64,000 nt of DNA from Thalassospira sp. MCCC 1A01148 (lineage in GTDB: Bacteria > Pseudomonadota > Alphaproteobacteria > Rhodospirillales > Thalassospiraceae). The stretch spans positions 124,001-188,000 of the forward strand of contig NZ_LPVZ01000012.1 in NCBI RefSeq assembly GCF_001613795.1. The letters are read 5' to 3'. How positions within the stretch are numbered: the first letter of the stretch is position 1; every line of letters starts with the position of its first letter. This document shows positions 36,138 to 47,917 of this stretch, one piece after another. The notes beneath the pieces were generated by a model, which ran no database searches, was not told the DNA's origin, and worked only from the letters and a program-made list of their open reading frames with translations. The position numbers were made by a program, and so were the translations under genes.

Positions 36138-37418
36138 ATGCTGCAGGATAAGGATCGTATCTTTACCAACCTGTATGGTTTCCAGGATTTCGGCCTCAAG
36201 GGCGCGCAATCCCGTGGTAACTGGGATGGTACCAAGGCATTGATCGAAAAGGGCCGCGACTGGATCATCGACGAGATGAAAGCATCCGGTATGCGTGGTC
36301 GTGGGGGCGCTGGCTTCCCGACCGGCCTGAAATGGTCCTTCATGCCAAAAGAATCTGATGGTCGTCCGAGCTATCTCGTGGTTAACGCCGACGAAGGCGA
36401 GCCGGGCACCTGTAAAGACCGCGAGATCATGCGTAATGATCCGCACACCCTGATTGAAGGTTGCCTTCTGGCCAGCTTCGCGATGAACGCCCACGCTGCT
36501 TATATCTATATCCGCGGCGAGTTCTATCACGAGGCATCCAACCTGCAGATTGCCATCGACCAGGCTTATGAAGCCGGTCTGGTGGGTAAAAATGCCTGCG
36601 GTTCGGGTTGGGATTTTGACATTTACCTGCACCTTGGTGCTGGCGCTTACATCTGTGGCGAAGAAACAGCCCTGATCGAAAGCTTAGAGGGTAAAAAAGG
36701 TCAGCCGCGCCTGAAGCCGCCATTCCCGGCAAACGCTGGTCTGTATGGTTGTCCGACCACTGTGAACAACGTTGAGTCGATCGCAGCCGTTCCGACCATT
36801 TTGCGTCGCGGCGGATCATGGTTCTCAAGCTTCGGTCGTGAAAACAACCACGGTACCAAGCTGTTTGCCATTTCCGGTCACGTTGAAAAACCGTGCACTG
36901 TCGAAGAAGCCATGAGCATTCCGCTCAAGGAACTGATCGAAAAGCATTGCGGCGGCGTTCGCGGCGGCTGGGACAACCTTCTTGCGGTTATTCCGGGCGG
37001 TTCATCTGTTCCGCTAATGCCAAAAGACGTCTGTGACGACGTTCTGATGGACTTTGACGGCCTGCGTGAAGTTGGCTCCGGTCTTGGTACGGCCGCTGTC
37101 ATCGTCATGGACAAGTCGACTGACATTGTCTACGCGATCGCGCGTCTGTCGGAATTCTACAAGCATGAAAGCTGTGGCCAGTGCACGCCGTGCCGTGAAG
37201 GTACCGGCTGGATGATGCGCATGATGACGCGCATGGTCCGCGGCGAGGCCACGCTTGATGAGATTGATCTGTTGTGGGATGTGACCAAACAGGTCGAAGG
37301 CCACACCATTTGTGCGCTTGGCGATGCGGCTGCATGGCCGATTCAGGGCCTTATCCGTCATTTCCGTCCCGAAATGGAACGTCGGATCAAGGAATATCGC
37401 GCACGGATCGCGGCCTGA
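36138..37418 (+). CDS. nuoF: NADH-quinone oxidoreductase subunit F
   Basis: This subunit holds the NADH site, FMN and cluster N3; 426 aa. The NADH motif is [17 protein letters not shown], the FMN motif includes [18 protein letters not shown] and [32 protein letters not shown], and the 4Fe-4S ligands are in [13 protein letters not shown] with a distal Cys in GHTICALGD. The start at 36138 (MLQDKDRIF) has AAGGGGA upstream; earlier in-frame codons lie in nuoE. Confidence 0.97.
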   Translation: MLQDKDRIFTNLYGFQDFGLKGAQSRGNWDGTKALIEKGRDWIIDEMKASGMRGRGGAGFPTGLKWSFMPKESDGRPSYLVVNADEGEPGTCKDREIMRNDPHTLIEGCLLASFAMNAHAAYIYIRGEFYHEASNLQIAIDQAYEAGLVGKNACGSGWDFDIYLHLGAGAYICGEETALIESLEGKKGQPRLKPPFPANAGLYGCPTTVNNVESIAAVPTILRRGGSWFSSFGRENNHGTKLFAISGHVEKPCTVEEAMSIPLKELIEKHCGGVRGGWDNLLAVIPGGSSVPLMPKDVCDDVLMDFDGLREVGSGLGTAAVIVMDKSTDIVYAIARLSEFYKHESCGQCTPCREGTGWMMRMMTRMVRGEATLDEIDLLWDVTKQVEGHTICALGDAAAWPIQGLIRHFRPEMERRIKEYRARIAA

Positions 37419-37445
37419 GAGAGGCCTGTTGAGAGGGATTGAGAC

Positions 37446-39506
37446 ATGCCGAAACTAACAGTTGACGGTATTGAAGTTGAAGTAGAAGCCGGGGCGACAG
37501 TTCTTCAGGCCTGTGAAGAGGCCGGTAAGGAAATCCCGCGTTTCTGCTATCACGAACGCCTGTCAATCGCCGGTAACTGCCGTATGTGCCTGGTGGAAAT
37601 GGAACGTGCGCCGAAACCGGTCGCATCCTGTGCCATGCCGGCGGCAGATGGAATGGTGATCAAAACCGATTCCGATCTGGTCAAGAAAGCACGCAATGGC
37701 GTGATGGAATTCCTGCTGATCAACCATCCGCTGGATTGCCCGATTTGTGACCAGGGTGGTGAATGTGATCTGCAGGACCAGGCAATGGCCTATGGTTTTG
37801 ACTCCTCACGTTACGCCGAGAAAAAACGTGCCGTGAAGGACAAGGAACTGGGCCCGATCGTCAAAACGATCATGACCCGTTGCATCCACTGCACCCGTTG
37901 CGTTCGCTTCTCCGAAGAAGTCGCCGGTGTCGGTACCATGGGTGCTGTCTACCGTGGCGAGGACACCGAAGTCGGACCGTATATCGAAGCGTCGATCAAC
38001 TCCGAACTGTCGGGCAACCTGGTTGACCTTTGCCCGGTCGGGGCACTGACTTCCAAGCCGTATGCGTTTACTGCGCGTCCGTGGGAGCTCAAGAAAACCG
38101 ATAGCGTCGATGTCATGGATGCGGTTGGATCCAATATTCGTATTGATGCCCGTACCGGCGAAGTGATGCGCGTTCTGCCGCGCACCCACGAAGACATCAA
38201 CGAAGAATGGATTTCCGACAAAACCCGTTACGCCATTGACGGCCTGAAGCGTCAGCGTCTTGATCGTCCTTACGTGCGCAAGGATGGCAAACTCCAGCCG
38301 GCAAGCTGGGACGAGGCATTTGCTGCGATCAAGGCGAAGGTTTCCGGTCTGGCCGGCAACAAGATTGCCGCACTTGCAGGTGATACGGTCGATTGTGAAT
38401 CGATGACCGCGCTGAAAGATCTGATGGGCAAGCTGGGATCTGCGAACCTTGATTGCCGTCAGGATGGCTCGAAGATTGGTGGCCCCCGTGCTTCCTATAT
38501 CTTCAACAGCACCATTGCCGGCATTGACGAGGCAGATGCCTGCCTGATCGTCGGTGCCAATGTCCGTGCAGAAGCGCCGATCATCAATTCCCGCCTGCGC
38601 AAGCGCTGGCGTTCGACGGCTGGCGATTTCAAAGTCGGCATCATCGGTGAGAAGTGGGACCCGACCTACAAGAACGATTACCTCGGTGCTGGTCCGGACA
38701 CCCTCCAGGAAATTCTGGATGGCAAGAACGACTTTGCCAAGGTTCTTGAAGCTGCTGAAAAGCCGATGATCATTGTCGGTATGGGCGCGCTCAGCCGTGA
38801 AGACGGTGATGCAGTCCTCGCTGCAACCCGCGCTATTGCCGAGAAATATGGCATGGTTGCTGGTGAATGGAACGGCTTTAACGTTCTGCACACCGCGGCA
38901 TCGCGTGTTGGTGGCCTTGATCTTGGCTTCGTGCCGGGTGAGGGCGGTCTTGCGACCAACGACATTCTTGATGGCGTTGCCAAAGGCGATATCGAAGTTG
39001 TCTATCTTCTGGGTGCCGACGAAGTCGACATGAGCAAACTGGAAAAGGCATTTGTCATTTACCAGGGTGCGATGGGCGATGCCGGTGCACAGGCAGCCGA
39101 CGTGATCCTGCCGGGTGCTGCCTACACCGAGAAGAACGGCACGTATGTCAACACCGAAGGCCGCGCCCAGCAGGGCTGGCGTGCGATCTTCCCGGTTGGT
39201 GACGCGCGCGAGGACTGGGCGATTGTTCGTGCACTTTCCGGTGCGCTCGATCTGACCCTGCCATACAACAACATCGATGCCGTTCGCGAGCGCATGGTGG
39301 AACTCAGCCCGACCTTTGCGTCGCTGAACGTTCCGACCAGAGCAGAATGGACCGATTTCGGCAAGGCAGGTGACATGAAGTCTGATGGCTTCGTATCGCC
39401 GGTTCGCAATTTCTATATGACCGACCCGATCAGCCGTGCATCGGTGACGATGGCCAAATGTACTGAGGCCTTTGTCAAGGATGCGGCTGCCGAGAAGGTT
39501 GCCTGA
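37446..39506 (+). CDS. nuoG: NADH-quinone oxidoreductase subunit G
   Basis: This large hydrophilic subunit, 686 aa, relays electrons through several Fe-S clusters. The 2Fe-2S domain has RFCYHERLSIAGNCRMCLVE. The next cluster has HPLDCPICDQGGECDLQDQ, and another has TRCIHCTRCVRF with DLCPVGALTSKPY. The C-terminal molybdopterin-oxidoreductase-like part is catalytically inactive, as in the family. It lies 28 bases after nuoF. Confidence 0.97.
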   Translation: MPKLTVDGIEVEVEAGATVLQACEEAGKEIPRFCYHERLSIAGNCRMCLVEMERAPKPVASCAMPAADGMVIKTDSDLVKKARNGVMEFLLINHPLDCPICDQGGECDLQDQAMAYGFDSSRYAEKKRAVKDKELGPIVKTIMTRCIHCTRCVRFSEEVAGVGTMGAVYRGEDTEVGPYIEASINSELSGNLVDLCPVGALTSKPYAFTARPWELKKTDSVDVMDAVGSNIRIDARTGEVMRVLPRTHEDINEEWISDKTRYAIDGLKRQRLDRPYVRKDGKLQPASWDEAFAAIKAKVSGLAGNKIAALAGDTVDCESMTALKDLMGKLGSANLDCRQDGSKIGGPRASYIFNSTIAGIDEADACLIVGANVRAEAPIINSRLRKRWRSTAGDFKVGIIGEKWDPTYKNDYLGAGPDTLQEILDGKNDFAKVLEAAEKPMIIVGMGALSREDGDAVLAATRAIAEKYGMVAGEWNGFNVLHTAASRVGGLDLGFVPGEGGLATNDILDGVAKGDIEVVYLLGADEVDMSKLEKAFVIYQGAMGDAGAQAADVILPGAAYTEKNGTYVNTEGRAQQGWRAIFPVGDAREDWAIVRALSGALDLTLPYNNIDAVRERMVELSPTFASLNVPTRAEWTDFGKAGDMKSDGFVSPVRNFYMTDPISRASVTMAKCTEAFVKDAAAEKVA

Positions 39507-39593
39507 GTAAGGGGAGCGGCGATCTGATCGTCGCTCATCCCGCAAGGGGGTGTCCCAATTTTGGGACGAAACGCAAAAGATACGGTTTGACCG

Positions 39594-40607
39594 ATGGAAC
39601 TTCTTTGGGACGGATATATTGAACCGCTCGTCTGGATCGTCGCCAAAATTCTGGCGATTGTCCTGCCGCTGCTGGGTGCTGTCGCCTATCTGACCTACGC
39701 CGAGCGTAAGGTTATCGGTGCTATTCAGCTCCGTAAGGGCCCGAACGTTGTGGGGCCGTTTGGTCTCCTGCAGCCGCTTGCCGATGGTTTGAAGCTGTTT
39801 CTGAAAGAAACAATCATTCCGAGCAGCGCGAACAAGGGCGTGTTCATCATTGCCCCGATGCTGACCTTTATTCTGGCGATCATTGCCTGGGCGGTTATCC
39901 CGTTCGACGAAGGCATGGTTCTGGCTGACCTGAATGTCGGTATTCTTTACATCTTCGCGATTTCTTCGCTGGGTGTGTACGGTATCGTGATGGCCGGTTG
40001 GGCATCGAACTCCAAATACGCCTTCCTTGGTGCGCTGCGTTCCGGCGCCCAGATGGTCTCGTATGAGATTTCGATTGGCCTGATCATCATCTCGGTTCTG
40101 CTGACAACCGGCTCGCTGAATCTCAGCGACATTGTCCGGGGGCAGGTCGGCGGTATCTGGGAGTGGAACTTCGTTTATCACTTCCCGATGTTCATCGTCT
40201 TCATCGTATCCATTCTGGCTGAAACCAACCGCGCACCGTTTGACCTTCCCGAAGCGGAAGCCGAACTGGTATCGGGTTATAACGTCGACTATTCGGCAAT
40301 GACCTTTGCGCTGTTCTTCCTGGGTGAATACGCAAACATGATCCTGATGAGTGGCCTGTGCGCCATTCTGTTCCTGGGTGGCTGGAGCGCGCCGTTGCCG
40401 TTCCTCGAATTCATCCCGGGCGCAATCTGGTTCATCTTCAAGATCTGCTTTGTTCTGTTCATCTTCCTGTGGGTCCGTGCAACCTTCCCGCGTTACCGCT
40501 ATGACCAACTGATGCGTCTGGGCTGGAAAATCTTCCTGCCGCTGTCGTTTGCTTGGGTCATGCTGGTTGCAACGTTCCTCGTTGTTTTTGACAAGGTCCC
40601 GGCCTGA
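39594..40607 (+). CDS. nuoH: NADH-quinone oxidoreductase subunit H
   Basis: This membrane subunit forms the quinone entry channel; 337 aa and about eight helices. [65 protein letters not shown] and [21 protein letters not shown] are defining motifs. An 87-base gap precedes it, the largest in the operon, with no terminator seen. Confidence 0.97.
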   Translation: MELLWDGYIEPLVWIVAKILAIVLPLLGAVAYLTYAERKVIGAIQLRKGPNVVGPFGLLQPLADGLKLFLKETIIPSSANKGVFIIAPMLTFILAIIAWAVIPFDEGMVLADLNVGILYIFAISSLGVYGIVMAGWASNSKYAFLGALRSGAQMVSYEISIGLIIISVLLTTGSLNLSDIVRGQVGGIWEWNFVYHFPMFIVFIVSILAETNRAPFDLPEAEAELVSGYNVDYSAMTFALFFLGEYANMILMSGLCAILFLGGWSAPLPFLEFIPGAIWFIFKICFVLFIFLWVRATFPRYRYDQLMRLGWKIFLPLSFAWVMLVATFLVVFDKVPA

Positions 40608-40638
40608 TCGCCGCGCATCGGAAAGAGAGAGGTAAACG

Positions 40639-41127
40639 ATGTCATTTATTGATCGGACGGCCCGGAGCTTCCTGCTCGCGGAACTCGTTTCGGGAATGGC
40701 GCTCACCTTGAAATACATGTTCAAGCCCAAGGTGACGATCAACTACCCGTACGAAAAAGGTCCGCTGAGCCCGCGTTTCCGTGGCGAACATGCGCTGCGC
40801 CGTTATCCGAACGGCGAAGAGCGTTGCATCGCCTGTAAACTTTGCGAAGCCATTTGCCCGGCACAGGCCATCACCATTGAGGTCGAGCCGCGCGATGATG
40901 GTTCGCGTCGTACCACGCGTTACGACATTGATATGACGAAATGCATTTACTGTGGCTTCTGCGAGGAAGCCTGCCCGGTGGATGCCATTGTCGAAGGTCC
41001 GAACTTCGAGTTCGCAACCGAAAACCGCGAGGAGCTGTTCTATGACAAGGACAAGCTGCTGGCAAACGGCGAGCGTTGGGAAGCCGAGCTTGCTGCACGA
41101 TTGGAGGCAGACGCACCTTATCGGTAA
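40639..41127 (+). CDS. nuoI: NADH-quinone oxidoreductase subunit I
   Basis: This ferredoxin-like subunit carries clusters N6a and N6b; 162 aa. The two 4Fe-4S motifs are [16 protein letters not shown] and [16 protein letters not shown]. The ATG has a GAGAGAGG ribosome site. Confidence 0.97.
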   Translation: MSFIDRTARSFLLAELVSGMALTLKYMFKPKVTINYPYEKGPLSPRFRGEHALRRYPNGEERCIACKLCEAICPAQAITIEVEPRDDGSRRTTRYDIDMTKCIYCGFCEEACPVDAIVEGPNFEFATENREELFYDKDKLLANGERWEAELAARLEADAPYR

Positions 41128-41210
41128 GTGTCGCGTCTGATCGTTAGAAAGAGAGTTCATGGGCCGTTGTTAGCCATTGGGGCAGCAACGGTTCGCCAAG
41201 GGGGTACCTT

Positions 41211-41819
41211 ATGGTCGTACAGGCTTTGGCTTTTTACCTGTTTGCTACCGTCGCGGTCTTGTCCGCGACTGCGGTTGTGACCGTTCGCAACCCGGTGCAT
41301 TCGGTACTGTTGCTGATCTTGACATTCTTTAACGCAGCCGGACTTTTCGTCCTGCTGGGTGCCGAGTTTCTCGCCATGCTGCTCGTCGTCGTCTATGTCG
41401 GCGCGGTTGCAGTCCTGTTCCTGTTCGTCGTCATGATGCTCGACATTAACTTTGTCGAGATGCGTCAGGGCTTTTTGAACTATCTGCCGATCGGGGTTCT
41501 GATCGCGGTTGTTCTGTTTGTCGAACTGGCACTGGTTGGCGCTGGCTGGACCCTGACGGATGAGGCGGTCGCGGTTCTCGCGCAGCCGACACCGGCTGGT
41601 CTGACCAACGTCGAGGCACTTGGTCAACTGATCTACACCGATTACGCATACATCTTCCAGGCGGCTGGTCTGGTTCTGCTTGTTGCGATGATTGGCGCAA
41701 TTGTCCTGACGCTGCGTCACCGTGATGGTGTCCGTCGTCAGAAAATCTCCGAGCAGGTCAAGCGTAACCGCGCTGATACGCTTGAAGTCAAAAAAGTTCC
41801 GGTCGGAAGGGGGATCTGA
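41211..41819 (+). CDS. nuoJ: NADH-quinone oxidoreductase subunit J
   Basis: A membrane subunit of 202 aa with five helices. The conserved [51 protein letters not shown] region includes the pi-bulge helix. Start ATG at 41211 follows AAGGGGG. Its stop overlaps the nuoK start by one base. Confidence 0.97.
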   Translation: MVVQALAFYLFATVAVLSATAVVTVRNPVHSVLLLILTFFNAAGLFVLLGAEFLAMLLVVVYVGAVAVLFLFVVMMLDINFVEMRQGFLNYLPIGVLIAVVLFVELALVGAGWTLTDEAVAVLAQPTPAGLTNVEALGQLIYTDYAYIFQAAGLVLLVAMIGAIVLTLRHRDGVRRQKISEQVKRNRADTLEVKKVPVGRGI

Positions 41820-42127
41820 TGGAAATCGGTCTTGCACATTATCTGACCGTCGCGGCGATCCTTTTCACACTCGGGATCTTCGGCATCTTCATGAACCGCA
41901 AGAACGTCATCATCATCATGATGTCGATCGAGCTGATGCTGCTGGCGGTCAACATCAATCTGGTCGCGTTCTCGTCGTTCCTCGGCGACCTCGTCGGACA
42001 GGTCTTTACCATCTTCGTTCTGACGGTTGCTGCGGCTGAAGCGGCAATTGGTCTGGCGATCCTGGTCGTTTACTTCCGTAACCGCGGCACCATCGCGGTC
42101 GAAGACATCAACATGATGAAGGGGTAA
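41819..42127 (+). CDS. nuoK: NADH-quinone oxidoreductase subunit K
   Basis: A small membrane subunit of 102 aa with three helices. The two buried Glu residues needed for proton transfer are in [12 protein letters not shown] and [15 protein letters not shown]. It is translationally coupled to nuoJ. Confidence 0.97.
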   Translation: MEIGLAHYLTVAAILFTLGIFGIFMNRKNVIIIMMSIELMLLAVNINLVAFSSFLGDLVGQVFTIFVLTVAAAEAAIGLAILVVYFRNRGTIAVEDINMMKG

Positions 42128-42134
42128 GGCAGAT

Positions 42135-44138
42135 ATGTATCCGTTGATTGTATTCCTGCCCCTGATCGCGGCAGTTCTTGCCGGGACCATTACGCTGGTC
42201 GGCGCCATGTCGACCGCGAAGCAGGCCCCGCATGATAGCCATGGTCATCACCATCATGGTGCGTCCTCGGCTGATCGCGTGGCCCAGCTGGTCACCGTTG
42301 CCGGTGTCGTGATTGCGTTTGTGATCTCGATCTTTGCCTTTGTCGATGTTGCGCTGGGTGGCAACCCGGTTGTGATCGAACTGTTTACCTGGATTTCCTC
42401 GGGCAGCTTTGATGCGTCCTGGTCGCTGCGTATTGATACGCTGACCTGTGTGATGCTGATCGTTGTGACCGGCGTGTCCTCGATGGTTCACATCTATTCC
42501 ATCGGCTATATGTCGCATGATCCGGACAAGCCGCGCTTTATGGCGTATCTGAGCCTGTTCACCTTTGCGATGCTGATGCTGATTACCGCCGACAACCTGA
42601 TCCAGCTGTTCTTCGGCTGGGAGGGCGTTGGTCTGGCATCGTATCTTCTGATCGGTTTCTGGTATTCCAAGCCGTCTGCATCGGCTGCTGCGATGAAAGC
42701 CTTCATCGTCAACCGTGTCGGTGACTTCGGCTTTGCCCTTGGTATCTTTGCGGTCTATGTCCTGTTCGACAGTGTCCAGTTCGACGTCATCTTTGGCAAT
42801 GCCGAAGAAGTCGCTGGCGCAACGCTGATGTTCCTGGGCCATGAGTTCTCCGCACTTGAGATTACCTGCTTCCTGCTGTTCATCGGCGCGATGGGTAAAT
42901 CAGCACAGCTTGGTCTTCACACCTGGCTTCCCGACGCAATGGAAGGCCCGACCCCGGTTTCCGCACTTATTCACGCGGCAACCATGGTGACGGCTGGTGT
43001 GTTCATGGTCGCGCGTCTGTCGCCGATCTTTGAATATGCTGAAACCACCCTGATGATCGTGACCATCGTTGGTGCCTCGACGGCGTTCTTCGCTGCGACC
43101 ATCGCCTGTGTTCAGAACGACATCAAACGCGTCATTGCCTATTCGACCTGCTCGCAGCTGGGCTATATGTTCTTTGCTTGCGGCGTGTCGGCTTATTCGG
43201 CAGGTGTCTTCCACCTGATGACGCACGGTTTCTTCAAGGCGCTTCTGTTCCTTGGTGCCGGTTCGGTCATCCACGCCATGTCTGATGAACAGGATATGCG
43301 CAAGATGGGCGGTATTGCCAAAATGGTTCCGCTGACCTTCGCTGTCATGGTGATTGGTACGCTGGCGATTACCGGTGTTCCGGGCTTCGCGGGCTACTAT
43401 TCCAAGGACCTGATCCTTGAAAGCGCCTATGCCGCACATACCGGTGTTGGTTTGTACGCCTTCTGGGCAGGTATTCTGGCTGCTCTGATGACCTCGTTCT
43501 ATAGCTGGCGTCTGATCTTCCTGACCTTCTTCGGCGCACCGCGTGCGGATGAACGCACCATGGCACACGTGCATGAAAGCCCTGCAGTCATGACGGGTCC
43601 GCTCCTGTTCCTGACCGTTGGTGCGATCTTTGCCGGTTGGTTTGCATCGGATTGGTTCGGTGTCGGTGATTATGAGGAAATGCTGTCCTTCTGGAATGGC
43701 GCAATCTTCATGGCAGAAGGCCACAACGCACTTGAGAACGCACACCACGTCCCGGGTTGGGTCGTTTGGGCGCCGTTCGTTGCGATGCTGACCGGTCTGT
43801 CGCTTGCGATTGTCATGTACAAGTTGGTACCGACGCTTCCGCGCACGCTGGCCAACACCTTCAACGGTGTTTACCGCTTCGCGCTGAACAAATGGTACTT
43901 CGACGAACTCTATGACAAGATTTTCGTCAAGCCGGCCTTTGCTTTGGGCTATGGCTTCTGGAAATCAGGGGATGGTGCCGTCATTGATGGTTGCGGTCCG
44001 GATGGTGTTGCAGCCGTTTGCCGTAACATCGCACGTCGCGTCAGCGCCATTCAGAGTGGTTTCGTCTATCACTATGCATTTGCGATGCTGATCGGCATTG
44101 CGGCGCTGGTCTCCTACACAATTTGGAAGATGGGTTAA
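42135..44138 (+). CDS. nuoL: NADH-quinone oxidoreductase subunit L
   Basis: This is the distal antiporter-like subunit, 667 aa, with about 16 helices and the long lateral helix near the C-terminus. Motifs include [23 protein letters not shown] (key Glu), [37 protein letters not shown] and [22 protein letters not shown] His-rich loop ([11 protein letters not shown], about residues 35-45) interrupts the N-terminal part, a local oddity. Confidence 0.97.
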   Translation: MYPLIVFLPLIAAVLAGTITLVGAMSTAKQAPHDSHGHHHHGASSADRVAQLVTVAGVVIAFVISIFAFVDVALGGNPVVIELFTWISSGSFDASWSLRIDTLTCVMLIVVTGVSSMVHIYSIGYMSHDPDKPRFMAYLSLFTFAMLMLITADNLIQLFFGWEGVGLASYLLIGFWYSKPSASAAAMKAFIVNRVGDFGFALGIFAVYVLFDSVQFDVIFGNAEEVAGATLMFLGHEFSALEITCFLLFIGAMGKSAQLGLHTWLPDAMEGPTPVSALIHAATMVTAGVFMVARLSPIFEYAETTLMIVTIVGASTAFFAATIACVQNDIKRVIAYSTCSQLGYMFFACGVSAYSAGVFHLMTHGFFKALLFLGAGSVIHAMSDEQDMRKMGGIAKMVPLTFAVMVIGTLAITGVPGFAGYYSKDLILESAYAAHTGVGLYAFWAGILAALMTSFYSWRLIFLTFFGAPRADERTMAHVHESPAVMTGPLLFLTVGAIFAGWFASDWFGVGDYEEMLSFWNGAIFMAEGHNALENAHHVPGWVVWAPFVAMLTGLSLAIVMYKLVPTLPRTLANTFNGVYRFALNKWYFDELYDKIFVKPAFALGYGFWKSGDGAVIDGCGPDGVAAVCRNIARRVSAIQSGFVYHYAFAMLIGIAALVSYTIWKMG

Positions 44139-44144
44139 CGGGCG

Positions 44145-45662
44145 ATGAGTGATTGGCCAATTCTTTCGATCGTCACTTTCCTGCCGCTGGTCGGTGCAGC
44201 CCTGCTGCTGCTGATCAACGGTGAAGAGGCGACTGTTGCCCGCAATTCCCGTTGGGTTGCGCTTTGGACCTCGGGGTTCACGTTCCTCGTATCCTTGATG
44301 CTGTGGGTGAACTTCGATGCAACGACCGCAGATTTCCAGTTTGTCGAGCAGGCGGACTGGATGCCGGGTCTGAACATTTCCTATCACATGGGCGTTGACG
44401 GTATTTCCGTTCTCTTCGTCCTGCTTGCGACCTTCCTCACACCGATTTGTATTCTGTCGGCTTGGGAAGCGATCCAGAAGCGCGTGAAGGAATACATGAT
44501 CGCCTTCCTCGTTCTTGAAACGATGATGGTCGGCATGTTCAGCGCCCTTGACGGTCTGCTGTTCTATCTGTTCTTCGAAGGCGTCCTGATCCCGATGTTC
44601 ATCATCATCGGCGTCTGGGGTGGTCAGCGTCGCGTCTATGCGGCATTCAAGCTGTTCCTCTACACCCTTCTTGGTTCGGTCCTGATGCTGGTGGCACTGC
44701 TTGCGATGTATTTCGAAGCCGGCACCACCGATATCCCGACCCTGATGGAATACGGCTTCGACTATAATATGCAGCTCTGGCTCTGGCTGGCCTTCTTTGC
44801 ATCGTTCGCCGTCAAGGTGCCGATGTGGCCGGTCCATACCTGGCTGCCCGATGCCCACGTTGAGGCACCGACGGCCGGTTCTGTGATCCTGGCTGGTGTG
44901 CTCTTGAAAATGGGTGGTTACGGTTTCCTGCGTTTCTCGCTGCCGATGATGCCGCTGGCATCTGAAACCTTCGCACCGCTCGTCTTCACGCTGTCGATTG
45001 TTGCAATCATCTATACGTCGCTGGTCGCCCTTGCGCAGCAGGACATGAAGAAGCTGATTGCATACTCGTCGGTCGCCCATATGGGGATCGTGACCATCGG
45101 TGCGTTTACCTTTAACCAGCATGGTATCGAAGGTTCGATCTTCCAGATGCTCAGCCACGGTGTGGTTTCCGGTGCACTCTTCCTGTGTGTCGGTGTGGTC
45201 TATGACCGTATCCATACCCGCGAAATCGACGCCTATGGCGGTCTGGTGCATCGCATGCCGAGCTACGCACTGATCTTCATGTTCTTCACCATGGCATCGG
45301 TTGGTCTGCCGGGTACGGGCGGGTTCGTTGGTGAAATTCTCGCACTTCTGGGTGCATTCGAAGCCAACACCTGGGTCGCCTTCTTTGCGGCGACCGGTCT
45401 GATCCTTGGTGCGGCCTATGCGCTGTATCTCTATCGCCGGATTATTTTCGGGGCTCTGACCAAAGAGAACTTGAAAACCATCCTTGATCTGAGCCCGCGT
45501 GAATGGATTATCTTTGCACCGCTGGTGATCATCGTTCTGTGGATGGGGGTCTATCCGGTCTCCTTCCTCGACATCATGCATGTCTCGGTTGAGAACCTCG
45601 TCAACCAGGTCGAAACGGCCCAGGCTGCAGCGGCACACGCCGCCCAGCTGGCTGCGAATTGA
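44145..45662 (+). CDS. nuoM: NADH-quinone oxidoreductase subunit M
   Basis: This is the second antiporter-like proton-pumping subunit, 505 aa, with about 14 helices. [22 protein letters not shown] contains the conserved Glu; [37 protein letters not shown] contains the pumping Lys. It ends with an Ala/Gln-rich tail ([15 protein letters not shown]). Confidence 0.97.
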   Translation: MSDWPILSIVTFLPLVGAALLLLINGEEATVARNSRWVALWTSGFTFLVSLMLWVNFDATTADFQFVEQADWMPGLNISYHMGVDGISVLFVLLATFLTPICILSAWEAIQKRVKEYMIAFLVLETMMVGMFSALDGLLFYLFFEGVLIPMFIIIGVWGGQRRVYAAFKLFLYTLLGSVLMLVALLAMYFEAGTTDIPTLMEYGFDYNMQLWLWLAFFASFAVKVPMWPVHTWLPDAHVEAPTAGSVILAGVLLKMGGYGFLRFSLPMMPLASETFAPLVFTLSIVAIIYTSLVALAQQDMKKLIAYSSVAHMGIVTIGAFTFNQHGIEGSIFQMLSHGVVSGALFLCVGVVYDRIHTREIDAYGGLVHRMPSYALIFMFFTMASVGLPGTGGFVGEILALLGAFEANTWVAFFAATGLILGAAYALYLYRRIIFGALTKENLKTILDLSPREWIIFAPLVIIVLWMGVYPVSFLDIMHVSVENLVNQVETAQAAAAHAAQLAAN

Positions 45663-45673
45663 GGGGAATGAAC

Positions 45674-47113
45674 ATGGGAGTTTCTATGCTCAACCTCGGG
45701 GCCGCGCTGCCCGAAATGTTTATGGCAGTTTCTGCCTTGGCGCTGTTGATGCTTGGGGTTTTCGCCGGCAAGGACAAATCCTTCCGCACCGTATCCTGGC
45801 TGGCAGTCGCCGCCCAGGTCGTTGCCATCGCTCTGGTCGTGATGGGTGATGGTGGTTCGGCATTCTATGGTCAGTTCAGCGCTGATCCGTTTGCCAAGTT
45901 CTGCAAGGTCCTGATCCTGATCGGTTCTGCAACCGGCATCATCATGACCATGAACTTTGCCGAGCGTGAGAACATGGCACGCTTCGAGTTCCCGATCCTG
46001 ATCTCTCTTGCCACGCTTGGCATGATGGCGATGGTGTCGGCAACCGATATGCTGTCGCTGTATCTTGGTCTCGAACTGCAGTCGCTTGCGCTTTATGTTG
46101 TCGCTGCTATCCGCCGTGACACTGTGCGTTCGACAGAATCGGGCCTGAAATACTTCATCCTCGGATCGATCGCCTCTGGCATCCTGCTGTATGGCATGTC
46201 GATGGTTTATGGCTTCACCGGCACCACGAACTTCACCGTTCTTGGCGATACCCTTGTGGGTGGTGAACTGCCGCTTGGTGCGCTGGTTGGTCTGGCCTTC
46301 ATCTTTGCCGGCCTGTGCTTCAAGGTTTCCGCCGTTCCGTTCCACATGTGGACCCCGGACGTCTATGAAGGTGCGCCGACCCCGGTCACGTCCTTCTTTG
46401 CAGTCGCGCCGAAGATTGCCGGTCTGGCACTCTTCATCCGCGTTGCCGTTGGTCCGTTTGGTGGTGCCGTCGAAGACTGGCAGCAGATCATTGTCCTGAT
46501 CGCTATCCTGTCGATGGTTGTCGGTTCCTTTGCCGCACTTCGTCAGGAAAACATCAAACGTCTGATGGCCTATTCGTCCATTGGTCACGTTGGTTTCGCG
46601 CTTGTCGGTCTGGCTGCCGGTACCGAGGCCGGTGTCACGGGTGTTCTGGTTTATCTGGGTATCTACCTTGTCATGAACCTTGGCACCTTTGCCGTGATCC
46701 TGTGCATGCGTCGTAACGACCGCATGAACGAGGAAATCACAGATCTCGCCGGTCTGGCCAAAACCAAGCCGCTGATGGCTGCGATCACTGCGATCTTCAT
46801 GTTCTCGATGGCAGGTATCCCGCCGCTGGCAGGCTTCTTTGGCAAGTTCTATGTCTTCAAGGCAGCCGTTGATGCCGGTCTTGTAACGCTTGCAGTTATC
46901 GGTTTGGTGACCTCGGTCGTCAGCGCCTATTACTACCTGCGTATCATCAAGGTCATGTACTTTGACGAGCCGGTCGAAGGCTTTGATCGCAATGGCACCG
47001 AGATGAATGTCATTATGGCGGTTGCCACGATCATCATCCTGGCCTTCGTCTTCTTCCCGAACCCGCTGATGGACAGCGCAGCTGTTGCCGCGGCATCGCT
47101 GTTTGGGATGTAA
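45674..47113 (+). CDS. nuoN: NADH-quinone oxidoreductase subunit N
   Basis: This is the third antiporter-like subunit and last nuo gene; about 479 aa from the ATG at 45674. That start has GAGGGG 7 bases upstream; in-frame TTG (45659) and ATG (45668) upstream are too close to the ribosome site. Motifs include [21 protein letters not shown] and [27 protein letters not shown]. birA starts 3 bases after its stop. Confidence 0.96.
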   Translation: MGVSMLNLGAALPEMFMAVSALALLMLGVFAGKDKSFRTVSWLAVAAQVVAIALVVMGDGGSAFYGQFSADPFAKFCKVLILIGSATGIIMTMNFAERENMARFEFPILISLATLGMMAMVSATDMLSLYLGLELQSLALYVVAAIRRDTVRSTESGLKYFILGSIASGILLYGMSMVYGFTGTTNFTVLGDTLVGGELPLGALVGLAFIFAGLCFKVSAVPFHMWTPDVYEGAPTPVTSFFAVAPKIAGLALFIRVAVGPFGGAVEDWQQIIVLIAILSMVVGSFAALRQENIKRLMAYSSIGHVGFALVGLAAGTEAGVTGVLVYLGIYLVMNLGTFAVILCMRRNDRMNEEITDLAGLAKTKPLMAAITAIFMFSMAGIPPLAGFFGKFYVFKAAVDAGLVTLAVIGLVTSVVSAYYYLRIIKVMYFDEPVEGFDRNGTEMNVIMAVATIIILAFVFFPNPLMDSAAVAAASLFGM

Positions 47114-47115
47114 GA

Positions 47116-47874
47116 ATGGCTTTGCGTACGATCCGTCTTCCCGAAGGTTTCACCCTTCACGAACGGGATACGATCGACAGCACAAACGAAGAGGCCAAGC
47201 GCCTCGCAGACAAGGGCGCCCAAAGTGGCGCCCTTGTTTTAGCCAGAAGCCAGACATCCGGTCGTGGTCGCCGTGGCCGGGTCTGGTCGTCGCCTGTAGG
47301 AAATCTTTATTCATCGCTCTTGCTGCGTCCGACCTGCTCATTGGCCGAAGCGGCCCGATTGACCTTTCTGATTGCTGTTGCCATGGCTGAGGCGGTCGAA
47401 ACCGTTACCGGTGGTCATGTCCGTCCGGATTGCAAATGGCCCAATGATCTGATGGTTAACGGCCGCAAGATCTGCGGTATCCTGCTTGAAAGCGCATCCA
47501 ACCAGCGTTCAGCGACCGATTACCTTGTGATCGGGGCAGGGGTTAATGTTGCTTTCTTCCCCGATGATTCAGAACGCCCGGCAACGTCATTGGCAGCCCT
47601 CGGTGCCCCAGTTTCGGTGGATGATCTGGTATCCACCTATGTCGCGCGTGTTGCGCACTGGTTGCCGATTTGGGAACAGGACGGTTTTGTCCCGATCCGC
47701 GAAGCCTGGCTGGCGCGGGGTTACGGGATCGGCAAGCCGGTTGCGGCGCGATTGACTGAACGCGAGCTCGCGGGAACTTTCGTCGGGCTTGATGACGATG
47801 GCTCACTTATCCTAAGAGAAGACAGCGGTGCCGAGCACCGTATCGGGGCAGGCGAAGTATTCTTTGCCGCCTGA
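47116..47874 (+). CDS. birA: Biotin-[acetyl-CoA-carboxylase] ligase, monofunctional
   Basis: This enzyme attaches biotin to the biotin carboxyl carrier protein; 252 aa. The biotinoyl-AMP loop SGRGRRGRVWSSP and CKWPNDLMVNGRKICGILLES are catalytic-domain hallmarks. There is no N-terminal helix-turn-helix, so unlike E. coli BirA it is not a repressor. The gene is tightly linked to nuoN (3-base gap). Codons about 32-41 form a perfect terminator-like hairpin (47210-47240), which may limit read-through from the nuo operon. Confidence 0.94.
   Translation: MALRTIRLPEGFTLHERDTIDSTNEEAKRLADKGAQSGALVLARSQTSGRGRRGRVWSSPVGNLYSSLLLRPTCSLAEAARLTFLIAVAMAEAVETVTGGHVRPDCKWPNDLMVNGRKICGILLESASNQRSATDYLVIGAGVNVAFFPDDSERPATSLAALGAPVSVDDLVSTYVARVAHWLPIWEQDGFVPIREAWLARGYGIGKPVAARLTERELAGTFVGLDDDGSLILREDSGAEHRIGAGEVFFAA
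47210..47240 (+). terminator. Terminator-like hairpin inside birA
   Basis: ACAAGGGCGCC pairs perfectly with GGCGCCCTTGT (11 bp) around CAAAGT, directly followed by TTT. It lies about 95 bases into birA and about 100 bases after the end of the 14-gene nuo operon. The structure is read directly; attenuation is inferred. Confidence 0.5.
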
Positions 47875-47917
47875 CACCATCCAATAGCTTGCTTTGTAGC
47901 GGAGGCTTGTAAGCATC

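Noticed and set aside
37806-40742. A 978-codon open frame on the minus strand opposite nuoG and nuoH
   Set aside because: It is antisense to well-conserved complex I genes and its composition (Gln/Asp/His/Arg rich, no domain) is typical of a frame created by codon bias on the other strand.
42217-42270. His-rich loop in NuoL as a metal-binding novelty
   Set aside because: It lies in a variable loop of the N-terminal part of NuoL and may be a neutral insertion; nothing else points to metal binding.
43965-45638. A 557-codon minus-strand frame opposite nuoM
   Set aside because: Low-complexity charged translation with no recognisable fold; a shadow of the membrane-protein gene nuoM.
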